Shown here one piece after another: positions 11,189 to 21,037 of a stretch of 64,000 nucleotides of DNA (its first letter is position 1; each line of letters opens with the position of its first letter). The stretch is from an uncultured Prevotellaceae bacterium (GTDB lineage Bacteria > Bacteroidota > Bacteroidia > Bacteroidales > Bacteroidaceae): NCBI GenBank assembly GCA_900317305.1, contig ONGG01000002.1, positions 124,001 to 188,000 of the forward strand, given 5' to 3'. A program made the position numbers and the translations under genes. The notes beneath the pieces were generated by a model, which ran no database searches, had not been told where the DNA came from, and saw only the letters and a list, made by a program, of their open reading frames with translations.

Positions 11189-12988
11189 TTAAGATTCAAA
11201 TACTATCATGGTCCAATATTTCAATGATGGAAGGGTGAACGAAAGAACACCGTCCTTTTGACTGAACGAGAGTTCTACGGGAGCACCTGCCAACATGTCG
11301 GGGGTGGCCACCCAGACGCGGCGAACGGGACTTGTGGTTTTGACAGATAAAGGCAAATCGGTTATTTCCTGGGGGACAGGCATGTTGCCGTCCATATCAC
11401 GCCAGCTGAGGCTGTTGGCCTGACGATAGTTCAACAAGTGGATGACCTGACATCCTGTCATCTTCCGGCTGTAGGTTGTCACGCTACGTTGCTGCGGCGG
11501 CCAGAGGTTGATGTTGACTCCCGAGTTTCCTGAGGTGATGTTACATGCCGTCTCTTCTCCGTCCCCACGCAGAAGATTTTCGTAAGCCACCAAGAAGTCA
11601 TAGTAGCGAACTATGCTTTGCTGCAATTCACTGCTCATGGCCAGATTACTGTTGGGGAAGTACTCATGGCAGAGCATGTGGCCATCGCCCAATTCCAGAT
11701 GAGAACCTCCGATGGCAAACATCGTTGCATCGGTGAGCAGCACACCCGGTGTGTTGAACGTGCCTTTTTGTGATGACTTGTTATAGTTCATGTAGGCGGC
11801 AAAAACCGTTTGTAACTTATTGTTGCTATAGGCGGAGTTGGCCTGTCGTACGGTCAGCAGGTCTTCAAAGCGTGACTCGCTGTCCCAAAGCTCATTATAC
11901 AGAAAATCCACCTGGCCTGTCTGGGCAATCTGACTGGCGCCATAACTGGCCACGGCATTCATGACCAGCCTTTTCTGTGGGTGTCGCTGCTTCATGGCCG
12001 TGATAAAAGAGTTGAAGCCACGAGGCAGATTTACTGCCTGCCCACTATAGTCATACACGGTGCCACGGTCGCCCACCTGGTCTATATGATAACCATCGAA
12101 GTCAAACGAGGCATAGACATCTTCGTTACGGTCTGCGAGGTATTGCTGCCACTCTGTGTTGGCTGGATTGGTGAGCAAGATATTGCTCTTCCATGAACTG
12201 GAGAGCACCAGTTGGTCTATATCACCATGCCCTGGCTGCTTATAGAGCAGCCATTGAGGCTTCACACCGTCATCGGCATAGTCGCTCAATGCCCCATAGC
12301 AGAGGTTATAGAACATGGCTTTCATTCCCAACTGGTGTTGCACTTCGATGTAGCGACGTATTACTGAGGTCACGACACTGCGGTTGGCGATGTCTGTATA
12401 TTGGTCGAGTAGCGAATTGCGTGTTCCGCCTAATGGCCAATGATGTTTGTAATGCCAGTCATAGAACTGTATGCCATTGATGTGGCAACGGGAGAGGAAA
12501 GCCATTTCTTCGTCAATGACCGCATCGGTCTTTGAGGAGTCATATGTGGCTACGAAACCATAACGGGGAAAGCGTGTCCAGTCACTTGACACGTCAATGC
12601 CTACGGTACCCAAAACGCTCTCCACATTGTCGTCGGTAGTGATGACCTCTGCCAGATAGCCCGTGAAGTCGGTGGAAGGAGCCTTCCATGTCCACGTGGT
12701 GCCGCTGATGGCTGCTGTCTCCACAATCTTGCCTGCTGTCAGATAACGCACGGTAGCGCCGTTGGGAACATTTCCCGTCACCGTGAATTTTACGGTCTCG
12801 CCCGGTTTGTAACAAGCCTTGTCGGTTCTTATGTCGAGATTCAATATGGCCTTGCGCTGGGTTGTCACCGTCACCTGTGTGCCGTTGTCCGTAGGGATGG
12901 CAGGGTCCTGAGGATTATTGCTCTCACTGCCGTCGCATGAGGCGGCAAGCAGTGAGAGTATGATAGCAAATGTGAGGTTTCTCTTCAT
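11189..12988 (-). CDS. GH66 endo-dextranase, surface lipoprotein
   Basis: A 599-residue protein. A lipoprotein signal with lipobox LAAS-C is followed by acidic/polar residues (CDGSESNN), the pattern of Bacteroidota surface export. An N-terminal Ig-like domain (about 45-135) precedes the GH66 barrel, which starts with FPRYGFVATYDSSKTD. The nucleophile Asp fits GYHIDQVGDRG and the acid/base Glu fits FLYNELWDSESR. GH66 enzymes cut alpha-1,6 links inside dextran. The frame is open to 13072, but the ATG at 12988, 5 bp after the SusE-like gene, starts the signal peptide. This gene is the main reason to assign the locus to dextran. Confidence 0.9.
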   Translation of the reverse strand: MKRNLTFAIILSLLAASCDGSESNNPQDPAIPTDNGTQVTVTTQRKAILNLDIRTDKACYKPGETVKFTVTGNVPNGATVRYLTAGKIVETAAISGTTWTWKAPSTDFTGYLAEVITTDDNVESVLGTVGIDVSSDWTRFPRYGFVATYDSSKTDAVIDEEMAFLSRCHINGIQFYDWHYKHHWPLGGTRNSLLDQYTDIANRSVVTSVIRRYIEVQHQLGMKAMFYNLCYGALSDYADDGVKPQWLLYKQPGHGDIDQLVLSSSWKSNILLTNPANTEWQQYLADRNEDVYASFDFDGYHIDQVGDRGTVYDYSGQAVNLPRGFNSFITAMKQRHPQKRLVMNAVASYGASQIAQTGQVDFLYNELWDSESRFEDLLTVRQANSAYSNNKLQTVFAAYMNYNKSSQKGTFNTPGVLLTDATMFAIGGSHLELGDGHMLCHEYFPNSNLAMSSELQQSIVRYYDFLVAYENLLRGDGEETACNITSGNSGVNINLWPPQQRSVTTYSRKMTGCQVIHLLNYRQANSLSWRDMDGNMPVPQEITDLPLSVKTTSPVRRVWVATPDMLAGAPVELSFSQKDGVLSFTLPSLKYWTMIVFES

Positions 12989-12993
12989 ACGTG

Positions 12994-14493
12994 TCAGTTC
13001 TTTACGATGGATACGGTCTCCTCGAGTTGGTTCACGGTGATGGTGTAGGTGCCAGCCGACATGATGCGCCACTTGTTGTCGATGTCGCCGATGTTGATGT
13101 CGAGGTATTGGCCTTTCAGGTAGTCATCGCTCTTGTCGATGAACATGGCACGTTCTTCTTCGCCCGTGGGCTCCACTCCGTTGCCGTAGGCGTTCATCAG
13201 CCATGCACCGTTCCAGTCGGAGCGTTTGTCGCACGAGAATTTCAGTTCGCCGGTGCCAAGCTTGCCAGTCCAGGTGAAGATGTAGGGACTGTCGGTGGCG
13301 GTCATGGCGGTGGCATTGCCCAGGTCCCAACCGCAAGGTGTGGCATCGCCTACGAGGTAGATCATCTCATAGGGGATGAACTCACGCATCATCATGCGCT
13401 CCTTGTCTGAACGGATATCTACGCAGATCTTGTAGGCTTTGCCTGTCTCGCTCTCTTGCAGGAACCATTTGTTGTCGGGGTCATAACCAGCGATGAAGGC
13501 CATCGACGTGTCGGTATACGGGGCATTGGGCTGGGTGGCTTTCAACATGTTCTCCCAGGCGCCTTCCGAGGTGCCGAACTTGAACTCGCCGCCGTTTCCA
13601 CTCTCGAAGAACCGGCCATAGCGGAACAGGAATGGGTCGAGGGGGTCTTTCTGCATCTTCACGAATCCCCATCCTGTGGGCTGGCCCACAAAGTAGAGGT
13701 TGTCGAAACGTGGCGCCTCGCCATCGGTCTGCACACAACTCATCTCGCGTGTGAGGAGATTGACTTTCACTTGGTAGTAATGGTCTTCGGTGACCTGCCA
13801 TTGCTCGTCGGGCTCGTCGAAACTGTTGCGTAGCACCATCTTGTCATCAGTACCCTTGTTGTAGGAGGGTACCCACTCACCAAGGGTGGTGAGAAACTTG
13901 AACGACCCTACGCGGAGGTTGCCCTCCCAAGTGAACTGCCCGTTGTCGGTGCGTTTCATCTCAGTGGCATGGGCGGCGTCCCAACCGCTGGGGGTGGCAT
14001 CACCCACCAGATAGAGCGTGGTGGTTACAGGAGTATAGGGAGTGGCCGAGAACGAAGCAGTGGAAGTCTGTACTTCGTCGCTACCGCTCACCATGGCGGT
14101 GACACGGGCATCGAGAGCCACTGACTGGCCTTCGGCGCCACCAAACTTCTCAAGCAGCAGGGCGTTGAGACTTTCCTGGTTGGCCGTCCATGAATAGACT
14201 TGTGTCTCGTGGTCAACGGGCACATAGGCGTTGTTGAAATTGCTTCCACTGGGAGCTATCTCAAGTGTGTAGTAAATACGGTTGCCGGTGCCGTTGTTCG
14301 TACCCGTTGTCCAGTTCAGCGTGATGGCCTCGCTGGCATGGTTGGCCTCGTTGAGCACTTCTGCGGCTTGGTTGGCAGTGAGCGTGAGCACGTCGTGCCC
14401 CTTGTCGAGTTCGGTATAGTCGTTGTCAGAGCATGCGGTGGTCATCAACCCACACCACAGCATGGTCAGTATGCCATATATATACTTTTTCAT
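12994..14493 (-). CDS. SusE/SusF-like surface glycan-binding lipoprotein
   Basis: A 499-residue lipoprotein (lipobox TTA-C, then SDNDY). The N-terminal segment (LTLTANQAAEVLNEANHASEAITLNWT) is the SusE family Ig-like domain. It is followed by three related beta-sandwich modules that begin TLYLVGDATPSGWD, NLYFVGQPTGWG and MIYLVGDATPCGWD, the CBM-like repeats of SusE/SusF. It would hold polysaccharide at the cell surface for SusCD. Gaps are 19 bp to susD and 5 bp to the GH66 gene. Binding specificity for dextran is inferred from context only. Confidence 0.9.
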   Translation of the reverse strand: MKKYIYGILTMLWCGLMTTACSDNDYTELDKGHDVLTLTANQAAEVLNEANHASEAITLNWTTGTNNGTGNRIYYTLEIAPSGSNFNNAYVPVDHETQVYSWTANQESLNALLLEKFGGAEGQSVALDARVTAMVSGSDEVQTSTASFSATPYTPVTTTLYLVGDATPSGWDAAHATEMKRTDNGQFTWEGNLRVGSFKFLTTLGEWVPSYNKGTDDKMVLRNSFDEPDEQWQVTEDHYYQVKVNLLTREMSCVQTDGEAPRFDNLYFVGQPTGWGFVKMQKDPLDPFLFRYGRFFESGNGGEFKFGTSEGAWENMLKATQPNAPYTDTSMAFIAGYDPDNKWFLQESETGKAYKICVDIRSDKERMMMREFIPYEMIYLVGDATPCGWDLGNATAMTATDSPYIFTWTGKLGTGELKFSCDKRSDWNGAWLMNAYGNGVEPTGEEERAMFIDKSDDYLKGQYLDINIGDIDNKWRIMSAGTYTITVNQLEETVSIVKN

Positions 14494-14512
14494 AATCGTG
14501 ATTGTTTTTCTG

Positions 14513-16000
14513 TTAGTAACCGGGGTTTTGTGTCATCAGACTGTTGGCGTCCATCTCGGTCTGAGGGATGGGGAACAGCAGGCGTTCTTTCGTGACGCGG
14601 GTCTTTCCTATGGAGTGGAGGAAGTTGATGGCGTAGTCGCCATTCTGCAAGCGTATCAAGTCGAACCATCGATGACCCTCGAAGGCGAGTTCTATGCGGC
14701 GCTCGTGGATGATTTTCTCGCGCAGGGCAGCCTGTGAGAGGTTGGCCACGTTGGCCAGTCCAGCCCTGCGGCGCACGATGTTTAGCGTTTCCATTGCCTG
14801 CGCGGTCTGCCCTTGCTCGTTCAGGGCCTCGGCCTTCATCAGCAGCACATTGGCGTAGCGGTAGATGATGAAGTTCTGCGGATTGGTGTTGTATTCGGGT
14901 GACACCGATTTCGTTACGAGGAACTTGCGCACGTTATAGCCTGTGTTGGAGTAACTGCTCTTGTAGCGCTTGCCGTCGAAGTCGGGACATCCCTCGTAAA
15001 GGATGGTAAGGTCCTTGCGCAGGTCGCCTTCCTCGTATTGGTCGACGAACTCCTGGGTAGGCTGGTTCCAACCATAGCTGCCGGCCACGAAGTCGGAGTT
15101 GCGGGGGCCCATGAAGGTGCTGAGCCAGCTCGACTGTGGGTTGTTTCCCCAGAAATCATATTCGGTGTTGCCGGAGAACTGCACCTCGAAGATGCTCTCA
15201 GGACCGTTGTTGATGGTGGCATCGAAGTTGCCCTCGTAGGTGCAATTGTCGAGATTATAACCCAGGGCGGTCACTTGGTCGCACAGACTGTTCACCTGGC
15301 CGTAGTATTCTTGGTGGTTGGGAGCTAGGGTGAGCAGGATGTCGGCCATCATCGTGAGTGCGGCGTCCTTGCAGGCCCGTCCCACATTGTCGCTGTCATA
15401 ATCACGCTTGGCGGGCAGGATGTCGATGGCCTTCTGGCAGTCGGCTATAATCTGCTTGTAGTTGTCCTCGAGAGAGGCACGGGCGATGTCGGTCGACTCA
15501 CCGGGTTTGTAGGGCTCCAGTCTGAGGGGCACTCCACCATAGAGTCGTGCCAGCACGAAATAGTAGTGGGCACGGAGGAAATAGGCCTCGCCTAACGAGC
15601 GCTCCATCACGCTGCCGCGCTCAAGGTCTTTACCTTCGAGGGCATGGATGAGGATGTTGCACTGTCCGATGCCCACCCATGGGGAGCGCCACATGTAGAG
15701 AGCCATGCCGTTGTCGCTCTGGGTGATGAAGTTGGCGGCTTGAATGGTCTCCAGGCCGTCGGTGCCGCCACCGGCACCCACCACGCTGTTTCCAGCCACG
15801 ATGTCGAGTGTCCAGATGCGCTGGTTGTACATGTTCGACGATTGAAGGGTGCGGTAGCAGGCATTGGCCATAGCTACGGCCACGTCGGTGGTGACGCTAG
15901 TCTCTGGGTCTACGGTGTTCTTGGGTTCCTTATCGAGGAAGTCATCGCTGCAGGAAGTGAGCGAGAGGGCTGCCATGATGATCATATATATCTTTTTCAT
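14513..16000 (-). CDS. susD: SusD/RagB-family nutrient-binding lipoprotein (dextran locus)
   Basis: A 495-residue SusD homologue with lipobox LTS-C followed by SDDFLDKEPKNTV, helical TPR-like N-terminal half (YFLRAHYYFVLARLYGGVPL) and the conserved end IELAFEGHRWFDLIRLQNGDYAINFL...PIPQTEMDANSLMTQNPGY. SusD caps the SusC barrel and delivers glycan to it. It lies 13 bp after the susC stop. The gene is intact although its susC partner is broken. Confidence 0.95.
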   Translation of the reverse strand: MKKIYMIIMAALSLTSCSDDFLDKEPKNTVDPETSVTTDVAVAMANACYRTLQSSNMYNQRIWTLDIVAGNSVVGAGGGTDGLETIQAANFITQSDNGMALYMWRSPWVGIGQCNILIHALEGKDLERGSVMERSLGEAYFLRAHYYFVLARLYGGVPLRLEPYKPGESTDIARASLEDNYKQIIADCQKAIDILPAKRDYDSDNVGRACKDAALTMMADILLTLAPNHQEYYGQVNSLCDQVTALGYNLDNCTYEGNFDATINNGPESIFEVQFSGNTEYDFWGNNPQSSWLSTFMGPRNSDFVAGSYGWNQPTQEFVDQYEEGDLRKDLTILYEGCPDFDGKRYKSSYSNTGYNVRKFLVTKSVSPEYNTNPQNFIIYRYANVLLMKAEALNEQGQTAQAMETLNIVRRRAGLANVANLSQAALREKIIHERRIELAFEGHRWFDLIRLQNGDYAINFLHSIGKTRVTKERLLFPIPQTEMDANSLMTQNPGY

Positions 16001-16013
16001 AAGTGTCGTGGAT

Positions 16014-17927
16014 TTAGAAGTTGAAGTTGAGGCCGATGTTGAAGGTGCGCGAGATGGGGTATGTGGAGAGGTCGATGCCGTTAATACCCACTTCGGGGTC
16101 GAATCCAGAGTAGCCTGTGATGGTGGCCACGTTCTCGCATGAGAGGGTAAGGCGGGCGTTCTCGATGGTCAGAGCCTGGAGCCATTGCTTGGGGAAGTTG
16201 TAGGCCAGAGAGATGGTCTTCAGACGTAGGTAGGAGCCGTTCTCCACAAAACGGTCGCTGATGCGGTTGTTTTGATTGGGGTCGCCGAAAACGGCACGGG
16301 GTATGGCGTTGCTGGTTCCCTCGCCCCTCCAGCGGTCGAGCACGTCGGTTGCTTGGTTGTAGGCAGCGGCCATGCCAGTGAGGTCGATGTTGTTGGCGTT
16401 GAAGATTTTGTTGCCAGCCACGCCTTGCAGGTAAATGCCCAATTCGAGGCCCTTGTAGGTGAGGGTGTTGCCCATCGAGAAGAGGTGCGTGGGATTGGGG
16501 TTGCCAATGACAGTGCGGTCGCCGTCGTTGATTACGCCATCGTTGTTCAGGTCTCTGAAACGGATGTCACCGGGCTCTGCTCCTGGCTGAAGGGCGTGTT
16601 GCTCCACCTCGGCCACGTTCTGGAAGATGCCATCTGTCACATATCCGTAGAATACATTGATGGGGAAGTCTTTTTGCAGCATGGTGACGTAGGAATTGTT
16701 GATTTGGTTGATATAGTAGGGCACATCACTGTTCAGGTCCTTGATCTTGTTCTTGTTGTAGGTGTAGGAGAAATTGCTCTCCCAGCCCAGCTCGCCCTTG
16801 AGGTTGATGGTATGCAAGGTAATCTCCACACCGGTGTTCCTCACTTTGCCAGCGTTGGTGTAGGTGGTGCTGGTGTCCTCGAATCCAGAGGTGATGGGGA
16901 TGCTGGCCTTTACGAGCATGTCGTTGGTGTTCTTGATATAGGCATCGACAGAGAGGTAGGCGCGCGAGTTGAGGAGTACGGCGTCAAAGCCGATGTTGGT
17001 CTGTGCCACCTCTTCCCAGTGGATGCTGGGATTGGCGAGCGATGAGGATACAAGGGCGGCCTGTTCTGTGCCGGCATAGCCGAATGGATAGACGCTGGTG
17101 TTGTAGGAGGCGAGATAACCGTAGTTGCTCACGCTGGCCTGACTACCGGTCACGCCGTAGCCCAGACGGATTTTCAGGTCGCTGAGGAAGTCGGTCTTCT
17201 TGAACCAGCTCTCCTCGGAGATGCGCCATGCTGCTGAGACAGAGGGGAACATACCCCAACGCTTGTCACGGCCAAATCGGCTGCTTCCGTCGCGGCGGAT
17301 GGTGGCTGTGAGCAGGTATTTGCTTTCATAGTCATAGGTGGCGCGTGCCATATAGGAGAAGAGTGCCCATTCGGTCTCGTTGCCGCCGATGGCATACATG
17401 TCCTGTCCGTTGTCCATCTCGTGCACGTTCTCAAAGGCAAAAATGTTTTTCTGGGCGTTGAGATAGTCGAACTTGTTCCATTGTGCCGACGTACCAGCCA
17501 TCAGACCCACACGATGCTTCTGGGCGAAGGTATAGTCGAGCAGGAAGTAGTTGTCCCAGAGATAGGTGAACGACTTGTTGTCGCTCTTGTATCTTGAACT
17601 CTCTTCGGTGGCGATGGGCTTCCACGCGTACCGTGGCGTGAAGTTGTCAGCATACCAGAATTTGGCATCCACGCCGAATGTACTTCTGAACTTCAGCCAT
17701 TTGGCAAGTTTGAGTTCGGCAGTAAGGTTGCCTAAGAGGTTGTAGCCATTGGTCTTCTGCTTGTCGGTAACAGTGGGGCCAATGGGGTTTTTCGTGCTGC
17801 CATACCAGAGTGAGTTGCCCTCTGGCCCCGTCCACTCACCGTTTTCGTCTTTTACGTCATAGATGGGCAGGGCTTTGTAGGTGTTGCCCAGGTCGTAACT
17901 GCCCTGCTCCTTCCGGTCGGCACTCAC
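16014..17927 (-). CDS. susC: SusC-family TonB-dependent transporter, C-terminal fragment (frameshifted)
   Basis: About 637 residues covering most of the 22-stranded SusC barrel, with typical elements (ATIRRDGSSRFGRDKRWGMFPSVSAAWRISEESW, IRLGYGVTGSQ, NPNPTHLFSMGNTLTYKG) and the terminal beta strand FNIGLNFNF. It has no signal or plug. The first in-frame start is GTG at 17927, inside what should be continuous coding sequence (the frame reads upstream as NITV-SADRKEQGS). The N-terminal fragment ends at 17924, so the two overlap as GTGA. Together they make about 987 residues; compared with the intact SusC at 56150-59224, about 14 residues are missing at the joint. Confidence 0.85.
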   Translation of the reverse strand: MSADRKEQGSYDLGNTYKALPIYDVKDENGEWTGPEGNSLWYGSTKNPIGPTVTDKQKTNGYNLLGNLTAELKLAKWLKFRSTFGVDAKFWYADNFTPRYAWKPIATEESSRYKSDNKSFTYLWDNYFLLDYTFAQKHRVGLMAGTSAQWNKFDYLNAQKNIFAFENVHEMDNGQDMYAIGGNETEWALFSYMARATYDYESKYLLTATIRRDGSSRFGRDKRWGMFPSVSAAWRISEESWFKKTDFLSDLKIRLGYGVTGSQASVSNYGYLASYNTSVYPFGYAGTEQAALVSSSLANPSIHWEEVAQTNIGFDAVLLNSRAYLSVDAYIKNTNDMLVKASIPITSGFEDTSTTYTNAGKVRNTGVEITLHTINLKGELGWESNFSYTYNKNKIKDLNSDVPYYINQINNSYVTMLQKDFPINVFYGYVTDGIFQNVAEVEQHALQPGAEPGDIRFRDLNNDGVINDGDRTVIGNPNPTHLFSMGNTLTYKGLELGIYLQGVAGNKIFNANNIDLTGMAAAYNQATDVLDRWRGEGTSNAIPRAVFGDPNQNNRISDRFVENGSYLRLKTISLAYNFPKQWLQALTIENARLTLSCENVATITGYSGFDPEVGINGIDLSTYPISRTFNIGLNFNF

Positions 17928-18976
17928 GGTGATGTTGTTTTAGCCTGGAAGGTGAAGCGGCGGTAGCCTACACTTTTCACAATACCTGTCTGGTTGAGGA
18001 ATCCCCCCGACACGTAATAGTGTGACTTCTCGTTGCCGCCAGAGTAACTCACGGTGTAGTTCTGCATATAGCCCGTGCGCAGCAACTCGTCTATCCAGTC
18101 GGTTCCCTTACCCAGAGACTCAGGATCCGACCATGCAGGGTTGGTGTTGTAGCCTGCATTGGCCATCATGTCGTTACTTAAAGCGGCGTATTGGCTGGCA
18201 TTGAGCAAGTCAGGGGTGTGGGTGGCGTTCTGGATGGCCAGGTTGGCCACGAAGGCCAGCGAGCCTTTTCCTGCCTTGCCTTTCTTCGTGGTGATCATCA
18301 CCACGCCGTTCGCACCGCGTGAACCATAAATAGCGGTAGCAGAAGCATCCTTGAGCACATCGAGCCGCTCCACGTCGGCCATGTTGAGGCTGTTCAGTCC
18401 CAGGTCAGTGGGTACGCCGTCGATCACCACCAGAGGGTCGCAATTGTTGATGGAACCCAGACCGCGGATCTTGAGCGAAACGTTGTCGCCAGGCTTGCCC
18501 GCATCCACTACCTGGAGTCCGGCCACCTTACCTTGGATAGCCTGTCCGAGGTTGGCCACCGGACTGCTCTCCATGTCCTTGGCAGCCAACGAGCCTACGG
18601 CACCCGTCAGGTCGCTCTTGCGCATGGTGCCATAACCCACCACAACAACCTCGCTGAGGGTTTTGTTGTCATCTTTCATGACGATAGAGAAATCGGTCTT
18701 GCCTTTCACGGGAATATCCTGCGAGGCAAAGCCGATGTACGAAATAGTTAGTGTGGCGTCAGCGGGAACGTTGAGGGTGAAATTGCCGTCAAGGTCGGTC
18801 ACGGTTCCGTTGCTCGTTCCTTTTTGCATCACGGTGGCACCGATGACGGTCTCGCCTGTCTGGTCGGTCACCACACCTTGTACCTTGATGTCTTGTGCCA
18901 GCAAACTGAAAGGCATCAGCATCGCTAAGAGTACAAGTGCAAAGCTCTTTCTAAGAAGTTGGTTAGTTCTGCTCAT
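17924..18976 (-). CDS. susC: SusC-family TonB-dependent transporter, N-terminal fragment (frameshifted)
   Basis: A 350-residue fragment: signal peptide (MSRTNQLLRKSFALVLLAMLMPFSLLAQ), carboxypeptidase-like regulatory domain (VQGVVTDQTGETVIGATVMQKG), the TonB-box/plug segment (NKTLSEVVVVGYGTMRKSDLTGAVGS) and the plug up to the first barrel strands (VSYSGGNEKSHYYVSGGFLNQTGIVKSVGYRRFTFQA). It then runs out of frame as KTTSP-stop. The remaining barrel continues in another frame (16014-17927). As written, the operon cannot make a working SusC unless the break is an assembly or sequencing error. Confidence 0.88.
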   Translation of the reverse strand: MSRTNQLLRKSFALVLLAMLMPFSLLAQDIKVQGVVTDQTGETVIGATVMQKGTSNGTVTDLDGNFTLNVPADATLTISYIGFASQDIPVKGKTDFSIVMKDDNKTLSEVVVVGYGTMRKSDLTGAVGSLAAKDMESSPVANLGQAIQGKVAGLQVVDAGKPGDNVSLKIRGLGSINNCDPLVVIDGVPTDLGLNSLNMADVERLDVLKDASATAIYGSRGANGVVMITTKKGKAGKGSLAFVANLAIQNATHTPDLLNASQYAALSNDMMANAGYNTNPAWSDPESLGKGTDWIDELLRTGYMQNYTVSYSGGNEKSHYYVSGGFLNQTGIVKSVGYRRFTFQAKTTSP

Positions 18977-19153
18977 ACAATAAGAAAAATGTTAATGATT
19001 GGGTTGAGTTTGGTTTTCTGTTGCAAAGAAACACATAAAAATAGTATGATGCGTATCATGGTAAAGGAATGGTAAATCAAGGGAAAAAACGTAATTGTCT
19101 ATACATTTATAAATCAGATGGTTATGAAAAGAATTAAAAAAGCTTTGGTAAAT

Positions 19154-19185
19154 ATTGCCAATTTTGATTTTTATCATTATTTTTG
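19154..19185 (+). promoter_or_regulatory. promoter of the SusR-like regulator
   Basis: ATTG (19154-19157), 20 nt, TATTTTTG (19178-19185). The predicted start near 19192 supports the ATG at 19203 as the true start, rather than the upstream in-frame ATG at 19155. No convincing TAnnTTTG element was found for the divergent susC. Confidence 0.6.
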
Positions 19186-19202
19186 CGGGAAAATGGTCAA
19201 TC

Positions 19203-20873
19203 ATGCGTATCTACACCCTCATCATCATCTTTTTGCTTTTTGTGGGCAATGCAGTAGCCGACAATCAGAAACTGCTCGACAGCCTCGACACGGTTATTGC
19301 ACATAGGGCTCAGTTTGTGGCCGAGAAGGAAAACCGAATCGTTTCGCTTAAACGAAGGCTTAATAGTGGGATGAGAGGCGAGACGGCCCTGCAAATCCTT
19401 AACGACCTCTATGAGGAGTATCACGTGTTTCAGTTCGACTCGGCCATGGCCTATGCCGACAAGGGACTTTCTCTTGCCCGGCAGAAACACAACGATTATT
19501 ATACCACCCTGTTCGCTATCAATCGCTCCGAGATACTGGCCATTGGCGGCCTTTATACCGAGGCTATAGAGAACCTGGGCACACTCGGAGGAGAACCGGC
19601 CGACAGTACGTTGCGCTTCAAATACCTGCTTACATGCTTTACCATTTATTCGTATTGGTCGGACTATTGCCATGACAAGCACTATGCTCCCCTCTACCGG
19701 TCGAGAGCAGACGATTTCCTGAGACAGGCGATGGCCTATGCCGATGTCACCGACCCGCTCTATGAATTCTATCAGGGAGAGGTGAATGTCTACGTGAACC
19801 ATGACAACAAGCAGGCGAGACAGCATTACCTGAAAGCGCTGCAACATATCGAAGAGAATTCCCGTGCTTATTCCATGACATCGTTTGCCCTGGCGGGCAA
19901 TTACCATTTAGCAGGTGAAAAAGAAAAATACATGGAGCATGTCATCAAGGCAGCTTTGGGTGACTTGAGGAGTTGCACGATGGAGAACATGGCCCTGCAA
20001 GACCTGGCAGTGTTTCTATTCGAAGAAGATGAGAGGCAGATAGAGCGGGCAGAGCGATATATCAACCAGTCGATGGAGGATGCCAAGTTCTACAACGACC
20101 GCTTGCGCATTCTCGAGATCTCACGCATCATGCCACAAATCATGAAAGCCTATCAGTCAACAATGAAGGGGCAAAACGCGAAACTCCGCTATTCCATCAT
20201 TTTCATCTCACTGCTGGTCTTGGGCCTTTTGCTCGGGGCATATTACATCCATCGGCAAAACCGTAAGCTTTCTTCAAGAAGGAAAGAGCTGGCTAACAGC
20301 AACCTTCAACTGTCGGAACTCAATCAACAGTTGTCAGGCAGTTACCGGCAACAGGCAGAGCTCAACAGTCAACTGCAGATTCTCAACCAACGACTTGTCG
20401 ACACCAACAAGCGTCGTGAAAGTCTCGCCTCTATTTTTATTGATTTGTGCGCGAAATACATCGACAAGATGGGTAAATACCAGACACTGGTGAAACGCAA
20501 GATCAAGGCCAACCAAGCTCAGGAACTCTTGCAGAACATTTCGTCGACACGCATTTCCGAAGAAGATGCCTCTACGTTTCTCCATCGTTTCGACAAGGCT
20601 TTTCTGGAATTGTATCCCACATTCGTCGGGGAGTTCAACGCACTGCTGAGGCCAGAGGAGCGCATCATACAGAAGTCCTCGCATGCACTCACCACGGAGC
20701 TGCGCACATTCGCGCTGATACGCTTGGGCGTGAAAAATACTGCCGACATCGCCGGACTGCTGTTCCTCTCCAACCAAACCATCTACAACTGCCGCTCTGT
20801 CACCAAGAGCAAGGCCATCAACAAAGACTCCTTCGACGATGACGTGATGCGTCTTTGTACGGTGATCAGCTGA
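19203..20873 (+). CDS. SusR-like membrane transcriptional regulator (DUF6377 type)
   Basis: A 556-residue regulator. A short N-terminal hydrophobic segment is followed by a periplasmic helical-repeat region (about 25-320), one TM helix (about 330-350, IIFISLLVLGLLLGAYYI), a coiled coil (about 355-410, with SELNQQLSGSYRQQAELNSQLQ) and a C-terminal DNA-binding part with the HTH-like stretch LGVKNTADIAGLLFLSNQTIYN. This is the layout of SusR, which binds oligosaccharides in the periplasm and activates its sus genes. It is transcribed divergently from the dextran operon, as in the known SusR-type dextran locus of Bacteroides, so isomalto-oligosaccharides are the likely ligands (inference). Confidence 0.9.
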   Translation: MRIYTLIIIFLLFVGNAVADNQKLLDSLDTVIAHRAQFVAEKENRIVSLKRRLNSGMRGETALQILNDLYEEYHVFQFDSAMAYADKGLSLARQKHNDYYTTLFAINRSEILAIGGLYTEAIENLGTLGGEPADSTLRFKYLLTCFTIYSYWSDYCHDKHYAPLYRSRADDFLRQAMAYADVTDPLYEFYQGEVNVYVNHDNKQARQHYLKALQHIEENSRAYSMTSFALAGNYHLAGEKEKYMEHVIKAALGDLRSCTMENMALQDLAVFLFEEDERQIERAERYINQSMEDAKFYNDRLRILEISRIMPQIMKAYQSTMKGQNAKLRYSIIFISLLVLGLLLGAYYIHRQNRKLSSRRKELANSNLQLSELNQQLSGSYRQQAELNSQLQILNQRLVDTNKRRESLASIFIDLCAKYIDKMGKYQTLVKRKIKANQAQELLQNISSTRISEEDASTFLHRFDKAFLELYPTFVGEFNALLRPEERIIQKSSHALTTELRTFALIRLGVKNTADIAGLLFLSNQTIYNCRSVTKSKAINKDSFDDDVMRLCTVIS

Positions 20874-20910
20874 TGGTCTCCTACGGATACAAGTTCTTGT
20901 CGTCCAACTC

Positions 20911-20943
20911 CTGCATATATCGTATGGCCCTGTTACATTTGGG
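20911..20943 (+). promoter_or_regulatory. shared promoter motif, copy 1 (upstream of the ECF locus)
   Basis: The -7-like element TACATTTG (20934-20941) is preceded by ATGGCCCTGT in the spacer and has only CCTG at the -33 position. A stretch of 23 nt (20921-20943) matches 26141-26163 at 20 positions. It lies about 95 bp upstream of the ATG at 21038, and 20874-21037 contains no gene. Confidence 0.5.
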
Positions 20944-21037
20944 TGAAGTATTAAATGATGTTAAATTGGTAGGTGTTTTGATAACTTGACTTGTATTGTA
21001 ATAGAATAGAAACGATTGTCTTTTATACAAGGATTTC

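Noticed and set aside
17915..17945. Programmed frameshift in susC
   Set aside because: About 14 residues are missing relative to the intact paralogue, so a simple slip would not restore the protein; no long slippery run.
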